This document shows positions 1 through 5,056 of a stretch of 7,826 nt of DNA, one piece after another; the stretch's first letter is position 1, and every line of letters begins with the position of its first letter. This DNA is from an uncultured Sphingomonadales bacterium (GTDB taxonomy: Bacteria > Pseudomonadota > Alphaproteobacteria > Sphingomonadales > Sphingomonadaceae), in assembly GCA_903911985.1 (NCBI GenBank), contig CAIWFP010000245.1:1-7826 (forward strand). The letters run 5' to 3'. The position numbers were made by a program, and so were the translations under genes. The notes under the pieces are model-generated. The model was not told the DNA's origin, did no database searches, and worked only from the letters and a program-made list of their open reading frames with translations.

Positions 1-52
1 GTCTTGTTGTGCCTCCCGGCAGGTCCTTGATCCGTGCCGGTGTCAGAGGCAT
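1..52 (-). CDS. Possible 5' end of an integrase-like gene (partial, runs off the window)
   Basis: Read on the minus strand from an ATG at 52-50, the sequence encodes MPLTPARIKDLPGGTTR and then leaves the window. A short hydrophilic start of the form M-P-L-T-x-x-x-I-K-x-L-x-P/G is typical of the N-terminus of phage-type tyrosine recombinases, which is the only reason for the suggestion. No strong ribosome binding site is visible; a GGTGGGTTGG stretch lies upstream. If real, the gene would be divergent from the MBL-fold gene, with the 35-bp palindrome between them. Seventeen residues cannot establish a family, and the reading could be chance. Confidence 0.22.
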   Translation of the reverse strand, partial: MPLTPARIKDLPGGTTR

Positions 53-98
53 CGGATTTACCAACCCACCGCGCTTGCAAACGCGCCTCGCAGGGCGT

Positions 99-133
99 AG
101 CGCCATTAGTTACTATTAGTAATAAATGGCGCT
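99..133. promoter_or_regulatory. 35-bp near-perfect palindrome, candidate operator
   Basis: An inverted repeat is centred on base 116. The outer arms AGCGCCATT (99-107) and AATGGCGCT (125-133) are perfect complements. So are the inner arms TTACTA (110-115) and TAGTAA (117-122). Only two positions per side (108-109 against 123-124) fail to pair, giving 15 of 17 paired positions. The repeat ends five bases before the ATG at 139, where a repressor would block transcription or an RNA hairpin would hide the start. Blh-type genes are commonly controlled by ArsR-family sulfide sensors such as BigR, so an ArsR-type operator is a reasonable guess. No T-tract follows, so it does not look like a terminator. 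Confidence 0.6.
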
Positions 134-138
134 GTAGC

Positions 139-639
139 ATGAACGATTCTCCAGTCCTTCTGGCCCAGGATCTTGTCGCCCAGGCCCTTGCGACCGATGC
201 GCGGCCGGTTGTCCGCACGTTCTTTGATCCTGAAACCTACACCGCCACACATGTCGTCCACGATCCGGCATCGCGCCGCGCGGCGATCATTGATCCGGTC
301 CTCGACTTTGATCCTGCATCGGGCCGCACCGCCAGCCACAATGCAGATGCGGTGATCGCCTATGTGCAGGGGGAGAGGCTGACGGTTGACTGGTTGCTCG
401 AAACCCACGCCCATGCCGACCACCTCTCGGCTGCGCCCTATCTGAAAGAGGCACTCGGCGGGGAGATTGTGATTGGCCAGGGGATCGTAGGCGTGCAGCG
501 CGTCTTCGTCGATATTCTGGGGGAGGCGGCGCATGTTGCCTGCGACGGTTCGCAGTTCGACCGGCTCGTGGACGATGGCGATCAGTTTGCGCTGGGCAAG
601 ATCCCGGCGATGGCGCTGCACGTGCCCAACCCTCCTTAA
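139..639 (+). pseudogene. Truncated MBL-fold metallo-hydrolase (Blh / persulfide-dioxygenase-like), N-terminal half
   Basis: The 166 residues match the front half of the MBL-fold hydrolases annotated as Blh or persulfide-dioxygenase-like proteins, which act on glutathione persulfide or related sulfur compounds. Landmarks are a beta-rich start (VVRTFFDPETYTATHVVHDP), the AAIIDPVLDFDP strand and the metal motif HAHADH, with H90, H92, D94 and H95. After ALHVP (base ~627) the expected PGHTPA segment with the next metal His is missing; the frame reads NPP and stops. Also absent are the metal-bridging Asp (usually GDTLF) and the C-terminal His, about 125 residues in all, so no complete di-metal site can form. 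The ATG at 139 is chosen because family similarity starts there; an in-frame upstream start at 34 would add 35 unlikely residues that run across the palindrome. The Shine-Dalgarno is poor. The fragment is probably inactive. Confidence 0.85.
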
Positions 640-679
640 ATCACAACCTCAAATCTGTGCCATTGGTGCTGACGGGGGA

Positions 680-991
680 CAGGCGCTGCAGCTGCTGATT
701 GAAAACAAGCCGATCGGCGCTGAAGAGGCCGAACGGCTTGGGCTTGTCTCGGCGATCCTGCCTGAAGAAAACTTCGACGCCGTGGTGCTTGAGCGGGCGA
801 CTGCTATCGCGCGTCTGCCGCGCAAGGCATTCGGTGCGCTCCGCGATCTGGTCGAAGCCAGCGAAAGTCATTCGCTCGATGCCCAGCTCGATCTGGAACA
901 GCGGGCCATCAGCCGACTGGCTGTGGCGCCCGACGCGATGGAGGGGCTGGACGCTTTTTCCGCCAAGCGTCCGCCAGCGTTCACCGATTGA
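680..991 (+). pseudogene. Enoyl-CoA hydratase/isomerase, C-terminal fragment
   Basis: The frame ending at the TGA at 989-991 encodes about 104 residues with the C-terminal pattern of the crotonase superfamily. It shows a QALQLLIENKPIGAEEAERLGLV segment (helix plus the A-E-E-A-x-x-x-G-L-V signature), then the trimerisation helices and a terminal RPPAFTD like the usual K/R-x-P-x-F end. The first ~150 residues, with the CoA-binding and oxyanion-hole region and both catalytic acids, are missing. No ATG, GTG or TTG precedes this segment in frame after the MBL remnant ends. Bases 641-679 also read in frame (ICAIGADGG) and might be a scrap of the family's PDGG region, but this is uncertain. The intact enzyme would have hydrated an enoyl-CoA in the same pathway as the dehydrogenases downstream. 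Fourteen bases separate it from the HxlR gene, suggesting a former operon. Confidence 0.8.
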
Positions 992-1005
992 CGGGACGAC
1001 CAGCG

Positions 1006-2070
1006 ATGACAGGCGCAGCGCGATTGATCCGCAACTGTTCGGTCGAACGAACGCTGGCGATCGTGTCGGACACCTGGACGTTCCTGGTACTGCGTGAATT
1101 CTATCTCGGAGCGCATCGCTTCGACCAGATCCAGAAGGTGCTCGGCGTGCCGCGCAGCACGCTGAGCAACCGGCTCGGCTGGCTCGTGGACGCCGACGTG
1201 ATTGTGCGGATTCCGGATCCCAATCGGAGCAATCGCCACGAATATCGGCTGACGGCGCGCGGACGTGACCTCTACCTGGTCATGCTCAGCCTGTTGCGGT
1301 TCGGGGACCGGCATCTGCACGGTGGCGCCCCGGTCCCGCTGCGGCTGACTCACCAACCTTGCGGTCACGAGTTTCAACCCGAGACCGCTTGCTCGGCCTG
1401 CGGCGAAAACATTGTCGCAACCGACGTCCGCTATCGCGACGGGCCTGGTGCCGGCTTTTCCCCTGCGCCACCGCAAACGCAGCGGCGGCGGCGGGGCGAG
1501 CCGGGCGCATTCGAACGCAACCGCCCCTCGTCGGTGTCACGCGCGCTCGAGATCATCGCCGATCGCTGGACCTTTCTGATCCTGCGCGAGCTGTTCCTCG
1601 GCTATCGCCGCTACGAGCAGTTTTCCGCGCACCTCGGGGTTTCAAGCGCAATCCTTGCGGCGCGTCTCAGCCGTCTGACCACGCGCGGCATCATCGACCG
1701 GACAAAATACCAGGACCTTCCCGAGCGCTTCGAATATCGTCTGACCACGATCGGCCGCGATCTCTACCTGCCGTTGATCCAGATGCTGCACTGGGGCGAC
1801 ACGTGGCTGGGGCAGCCTGCCCCGATGATCCTGACGCACCAGGCCTGCAGGCAGGATTTCAGCCCCAGGATCGTGTGCAGTTGCTGCCGTGCCGCAATCG
1901 CGCCGCAGGACGTGCGCTACACGCTGGGTTACAGTTTGCCGGATTCGAGCCGTCTGATCCCCGAAAAGATCAAAGTGAAGAGCTCGTCGCCGAAAGCCCT
2001 CGCAAAGCTCGAATCGAACCCGGTCGAGCCGACAATCGGTTCGAGCAGACGTCGCCGCGCAACGAGGTGA
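1006..2070 (+). CDS. Tandem-domain HxlR-type winged-helix transcriptional regulator
   Basis: The protein has 354 residues and two consecutive HxlR units, whereas the usual family member is a single domain of 100-160 residues that works as a dimer. Unit 1 is residues ~8-143 (CSVERTLAIVSDTWTFLVLRE ... YRLTARGRDLY). Unit 2 is ~174-305 (SSVSRALEIIADRWTFLILRE ... YRLTTIGRDLY). An Arg/Pro-rich linker (~144-171) joins them. Each unit ends in H-x2-C-x9-C-x2-C followed by a DVRY motif: H116, C119, C129, C132 and H278, C281, C291, C294. This looks like a small zinc ribbon. C11 of unit 1 is a serine in unit 2. The ATG at 1006 has GGGA about nine bases upstream; a TTG at 988 overlapping the hydratase stop is an alternative. 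Residues ~309-354 are encoded opposite the tetR gene and look like a low-complexity extension. Target genes are not evident; the neighbouring acyl-CoA genes are the natural guess. Confidence 0.85.
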   Translation: MTGAARLIRNCSVERTLAIVSDTWTFLVLREFYLGAHRFDQIQKVLGVPRSTLSNRLGWLVDADVIVRIPDPNRSNRHEYRLTARGRDLYLVMLSLLRFGDRHLHGGAPVPLRLTHQPCGHEFQPETACSACGENIVATDVRYRDGPGAGFSPAPPQTQRRRRGEPGAFERNRPSSVSRALEIIADRWTFLILRELFLGYRRYEQFSAHLGVSSAILAARLSRLTTRGIIDRTKYQDLPERFEYRLTTIGRDLYLPLIQMLHWGDTWLGQPAPMILTHQACRQDFSPRIVCSCCRAAIAPQDVRYTLGYSLPDSSRLIPEKIKVKSSSPKALAKLESNPVEPTIGSSRRRRATR

Positions 2071-2609
2071 TCACCCGTCCCGACGAGGATGAAATAGAGG
2101 TGCACCGGATCGACCCGCCGGAATACGCCCTCGGCCACACCCTGGTCGATCAGCCGCCGATAGAAGTCGATCACCCGCCCGACATAGAAATCGGAAATCC
2201 GGCGGGCTTCTTCCTCGGGGGAATTTTCAATGAGGTGGTGGAGCAGGCGATCGAGATAGGGCGTCTTGGTGTAAGTCGTGACGATGCCGCGCACGTGCAG
2301 GCGCAGCTTGTCGACGACCGGCATCGCCATATCGGCGAGGCCATTGATCTGCTCGACGTAGTGGGTCGAACTGTATTCGAGCAATGCCGCCAGCAGCCCA
2401 TGCTTGCTGCCGAAATGATACTGGACAAGCGCAGCGCTCATCCCCGAACGCAAACCGACTTCGGCCTGGGAAAATTCGAGATTGGATCGCTCGGCCAGAA
2501 TTTCGGCGGTCGCGTCGAGCAGGGCCTTCTTGGTGGCCTCGTCGGTTCCCGCACGGCTGACCGGAGCGGCATCCTTCGACTTTTTCTGGCTCACTGCCCG
2601 ACCTGCCAT
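1929..2609 (-). CDS. TetR family transcriptional regulator
   Basis: A 226-residue one-component repressor of usual TetR length. After a basic, disordered-looking start (MAGRAVSQKKSKDA), residues ~25-72 form the helix-turn-helix: TKKALLDATAEILAE, then SQAEVGLRSGMSAALVQYHF and GSKHGLL, the last two being the classic recognition helix and Y-x-H-F-x-S-K signature. The remaining ~150 residues are the helical ligand-binding and dimerisation part, which shows no diagnostic motif. The ATG at 2609 has a good AAGGG five to six bases away. An in-frame upstream ATG at 2768 would add 53 residues translated from the spacer and is not supported. The gene is divergent from the acyl-CoA dehydrogenase gene, the usual layout for a local repressor whose ligand is an acyl-CoA or its precursor; that role is inference. 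Its 3' end overlaps the HxlR gene by 142 bp, convergently. Confidence 0.9.
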   Translation of the reverse strand: MAGRAVSQKKSKDAAPVSRAGTDEATKKALLDATAEILAERSNLEFSQAEVGLRSGMSAALVQYHFGSKHGLLAALLEYSSTHYVEQINGLADMAMPVVDKLRLHVRGIVTTYTKTPYLDRLLHHLIENSPEEEARRISDFYVGRVIDFYRRLIDQGVAEGVFRRVDPVHLYFILVGTGDHLVARRRLLEPIVGSTGFDSSFARAFGDELFTLIFSGIRRLESGKL

Positions 2610-2654
2610 GAACTGCCCTTTGCCCGACCTTCTCGCCTGGTGGATTGAACCGCC

Positions 2655-2678
2655 AGACAAAACTCCGTGAATTTGTCT
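2655..2678. promoter_or_regulatory. Inverted repeat, candidate TetR operator (tetR-proximal)
   Basis: Perfect 7-bp arms AGACAAA (2655-2661) and TTTGTCT (2672-2678) surround a 10-bp spacer, 46 bp before the tetR start. A site of this size and position suits autoregulation by the divergent TetR protein. No convincing -35/-10 pair could be placed around it by eye. The right arm resembles TTTGACT (2756-2762) at the second inverted repeat. Confidence 0.4.
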
Positions 2679-2756
2679 CGCTATGGTCACATCAGGGGCG
2701 ATCAAGTCAACCCCGCACGGCGGATCTTCAAGGCATGCCCGCTCCATCGATTCAAT

Positions 2757-2776
2757 TTGACTGAGCATTCAATCAA
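2757..2776. promoter_or_regulatory. Inverted repeat, candidate TetR operator (dehydrogenase-proximal)
   Basis: TTGACTGA (2757-2764) and TCAATCAA (2769-2776) are complementary at seven of eight positions across a 4-bp spacer, giving a 20-bp pseudo-palindrome typical in size for TetR-family operators. It lies 67 bp upstream of the acyl-CoA dehydrogenase start. An AGTCAA half-site recurs at 2705-2710. TTGACT also resembles a -35 box, but no good -10 follows at 16-18 bp. Confidence 0.4.
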
Positions 2777-2843
2777 GCGTAGCCGCTCGCCATCCGCGCA
2801 GCGGCCTGACCGGCCCCGCGCCACCATTTCCTGGAGTTCGGTG

Positions 2844-3986
2844 ATGCTCAAGACCGCAAACCGCACCATCTTCAACGAAGATCATGCGATCTTCCGAGAC
2901 AGCGTACGCAAGTTCTTCGAGACGGCGCTTGTCCCCAACCTTGACCGGTTCGAGGAGGAAGGGCTTTGTGATCGGGCATTCTGGAAAGCCAGCGGCGAAG
3001 CCGGAATCCTCTGCCCGACCGTGCCCGAGGCTTATGGCGGGCTTGGCCTTGATTTCCGGTTCAATGCGGTGATCACCGAGGAAATCAGCTACGCCGGGTC
3101 GTCTGCCGGTATCGCCCTGCAGAACGATGTCTGCACAGACTACCTCGTCCACTTCGGCACCGAAGAGCAGAAGGCGAAGTGGCTGCCTCGCATGGTCACC
3201 GGCGAGGTGATCGTGGCGATTGCGATGACCGAGCCGGGCACCGGTTCGGACCTGCAAGCCATCCGCACCACCGCGCTGCGCGATGGCGACGAATACGTCA
3301 TCAACGGCTCGAAGACCTACATCACCAATGGCATCCAGGCCGATCTCATCATCCTCATCGCCAAGACCGACCCCACCGCTGGTGGCAAGGGTATCAGCCT
3401 GATCCTGGTCGAGGCAGATCGTGCAGGCTTCGAACGTGGGCGCAAGCTCGACAAGGTCGGCCAGCGTTCGGGCGACACGGCCGAACTGTTTTTCAACAAC
3501 GTCCGCGTTCCTGTGACCAATCTGCTTGGACAGGAAGGGCGTGGCTTCGCCTGCCTGATGAATTCCTTGCCGCAGGAACGGCTGTCGATCGCGGTTCTGG
3601 CACAAGCCGGTGCGCAGCGCGCGTTCGACGAGGCGGTCAGCTACACCAAGGAGCGCAAGGCCTTTGGCCAGACCGTGTTCGATTTCCAGAACACCCGTTT
3701 CGAGCTCGCTGACATGGCCGCCAAGCTGCAAGTGGGCTGGGTGCACCTCGACTGGGCGATCGCACGCCATGTCGCCCGCGAACTCACCGCGGTCGAGGCA
3801 TCGGCCGCAAAGCTGTGGCACAGCGAACTGCAGGGCGAGATCTGCGACCGTTCGCTGCAGTTGCACGGCGGTGCGGGTTACATGAACGAATACCCCATCG
3901 CCCGCCTGTGGCGCGATGCGCGCGTTTCGCGGATCTATGGCGGCACCAGCGAGATCATGAAGGAAGTGATCGCCCGCTCGATCTGA
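2844..3986 (+). CDS. Acyl-CoA dehydrogenase, long-chain/isovaleryl catalytic type
   Basis: A full-length (380-residue) FAD flavoenzyme that introduces the alpha,beta double bond into an acyl-CoA and passes electrons to electron-transfer flavoprotein. Landmarks are the signature AMTEPGTGSDLQ (127-138), the FAD-contacting KERKAFGQ with R271, QLHGGAGY (339-346) and the C-terminal RIYGGTSEIMKEVIARSI. Short/medium-chain enzymes carry the catalytic Glu in Y-E-G-T; here that position is Gly (G366). A Glu is present at E245 in LPQERL, where long-chain and isovaleryl-CoA dehydrogenases keep their base, and the whole C-terminal half reads like LCAD. The ATG at 2844 has GGAG (2833-2836) seven bases upstream; an in-frame start at 2667 lies inside the regulatory spacer and is rejected. 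It heads a probable operon with the downstream short-chain dehydrogenase and is probably repressed by the divergent TetR protein. The substrate is not determinable from sequence; branched or ring-bearing acyl-CoAs are possible. Confidence 0.95.
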   Translation: MLKTANRTIFNEDHAIFRDSVRKFFETALVPNLDRFEEEGLCDRAFWKASGEAGILCPTVPEAYGGLGLDFRFNAVITEEISYAGSSAGIALQNDVCTDYLVHFGTEEQKAKWLPRMVTGEVIVAIAMTEPGTGSDLQAIRTTALRDGDEYVINGSKTYITNGIQADLIILIAKTDPTAGGKGISLILVEADRAGFERGRKLDKVGQRSGDTAELFFNNVRVPVTNLLGQEGRGFACLMNSLPQERLSIAVLAQAGAQRAFDEAVSYTKERKAFGQTVFDFQNTRFELADMAAKLQVGWVHLDWAIARHVARELTAVEASAAKLWHSELQGEICDRSLQLHGGAGYMNEYPIARLWRDARVSRIYGGTSEIMKEVIARSI

Positions 3987-4057
3987 GCTTGCGGAGTCAT
4001 CTGTCGCGCGGCGCCAGACGCACGAGGCCCGATTTCATATCAGGGATGGAACAAGTT

Positions 4058-4837
4058 ATGGATATTTCCGGAATTGCCGCGGTCGTGACCGGCGGCGCCA
4101 GCGGTCTTGGTGAAGCGACAGCACGCGCACTCGCCACAGCTGGCGCGAAAGTCACGATTTTCGATCTCAACGTGGATGCGGGGATCGCGATTGCTGCCGA
4201 AATCGGCGGAGCGTTTGCCCAGGTCGATGTCACCAGCGATGGCAGCGTCGAGGCAGGCTTTGCCCTGGCCCGTGCCGCCCAGGGACAGGAGCGAATTCTG
4301 GTCAACTGCGCCGGCGCGCTGGCGGCGGCCAAGACGGCCGGGCGCGATCGCAAGACCGGCGATATCGTGCATTTCCCACTCGACGCCTTCGAACGCGTGA
4401 TCCGCATCAATCTGATCGGCACGTTCCGTTGCCTCGCCAAGTCTGCCGCGGGCATGATTGCGATCGATCGGCTGGAAAATGGCGAACGCGGCGTGATCAT
4501 CAACACCGCCAGCATTGCTGCCGAAGATGGTCAGATGGGCCAGGCGGCATACTCGGCCTCGAAGGGCGGCGTGGTCAGCCTGACCCTGCCGGTGGCGCGT
4601 GACCTTGCCTCGGAAGGCATTCGCGTCAACGCGATCCTTCCAGGCGTATTCGATACCGCCATGATGAAGGGAGCGCCCGACAATGTGCGCGAGGCGCTTG
4701 CCGCGCAAATCCCGCATCCCAGCCGCTTCGGTGACCCGGCAGAATATGCCGATTTCGTGCTCGGGATGATCCGCAACAGCTACCTCAACGGCGAGGACAT
4801 CCGCCTCGATGGTGGCGTGCGCATGGGTGCGCGCTGA
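4058..4837 (+). CDS. Short-chain dehydrogenase, HSD10-like (3-hydroxyacyl-CoA dehydrogenase type)
   Basis: A 259-residue classical SDR, the family's normal length. It shows the Rossmann cofactor motif TGGASGLG (11-18), an acidic D36 at the end of the second strand that favours NAD over NADP, NCAG (83-86) in place of the usual NNAG, N118, S152 (INTASIAA) and the catalytic Y165-SAS-K169. The NCAG variant and the overall flow resemble HSD17B10, which oxidises 3-hydroxyacyl-CoAs and some hydroxysteroids. It would follow the dehydrogenase and hydratase steps. The ATG at 4058 is preferred because MDISG is the family's usual start and GGA sits seven bases upstream. An in-frame ATG at 4046 directly abuts AGGG, too close to serve it. 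The gene starts 71 bp after the acyl-CoA dehydrogenase stop, same strand, with no terminator seen, so cotranscription is likely. Exact substrate unknown. Confidence 0.92.
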   Translation: MDISGIAAVVTGGASGLGEATARALATAGAKVTIFDLNVDAGIAIAAEIGGAFAQVDVTSDGSVEAGFALARAAQGQERILVNCAGALAAAKTAGRDRKTGDIVHFPLDAFERVIRINLIGTFRCLAKSAAGMIAIDRLENGERGVIINTASIAAEDGQMGQAAYSASKGGVVSLTLPVARDLASEGIRVNAILPGVFDTAMMKGAPDNVREALAAQIPHPSRFGDPAEYADFVLGMIRNSYLNGEDIRLDGGVRMGAR

Positions 4838-5010
4838 CGTAGCGGGGGCTCTTGCCGGTCTTCGCCTGCTCGAATTCGCATCGCTGGGCCCCCGGTCCGT
4901 TCTGCGGAATGATGATGGCCGATCACGGCGCTGAGGTGATCGTCGCCGACAACCCCGGCGGCGTAACCCCGCGCCGCGTCTCTCAAAGACCCCTGCCGAG
5001 AGGCCCCATC
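4827..5010 (+). pseudogene. CaiB/BaiF family CoA-transferase / alpha-methylacyl-CoA racemase, frameshifted N-terminal remnant
   Basis: Only about 60 codons of a gene that is normally 350-400 codons remain. From a GTG at 4827, overlapping the end of the SDR gene, one frame reads GALAGLRLLEFASLGP, the standard start of this family. After a run of five C (4889-4893) the similarity continues one frame over as GPFCGMMMADHGAEVI and DNPGG; removing one C would restore the frame. From about 4976 a third frame gives SLKDPCREA, resembling the family's L-K-D-P-x-x-R-E-A segment, so a second lesion is likely. Nothing of the CoA-binding C-terminal part or the catalytic Asp is left before the convergent molybdenum-hydroxylase gene. 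The intact enzyme would have loaded CoA onto an acid or racemised an alpha-methylacyl-CoA for the dehydrogenases upstream. The first frameshift alone could be a sequencing error, but not the truncation. Confidence 0.75.
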
Positions 5011-5056
5011 GCCCGGTCGCATTCTAGCGGCGGGCGTCGCGGTCCGTCGGAAGAGT

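Noticed and set aside
99..133. The palindrome as a rho-independent terminator
   Set aside because: No run of T follows on either strand and it sits directly before a start codon, so an operator or leader hairpin is more likely.
641..679. An insertion-sequence remnant between the MBL and hydratase pieces
   Set aside because: I could not recognise terminal inverted repeats, a target duplication or transposase codons in these few bases.
1359..2648. A 429-codon plus-strand open frame spanning the HxlR and tetR genes
   Set aside because: It is an out-of-frame shadow of HxlR in its first part and antisense of tetR in the rest; both underlying genes have clear family signatures.
2769..3866. A 365-codon minus-strand open frame
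   Set aside because: It is antisense to the acyl-CoA dehydrogenase, which has every family motif in the plus frame.
3987..4057. Terminator or promoter between the acyl-CoA dehydrogenase and SDR genes
   Set aside because: No stem with a T-tract and no convincing -35/-10 pair was seen; the GGCGCC there is just a short palindrome.
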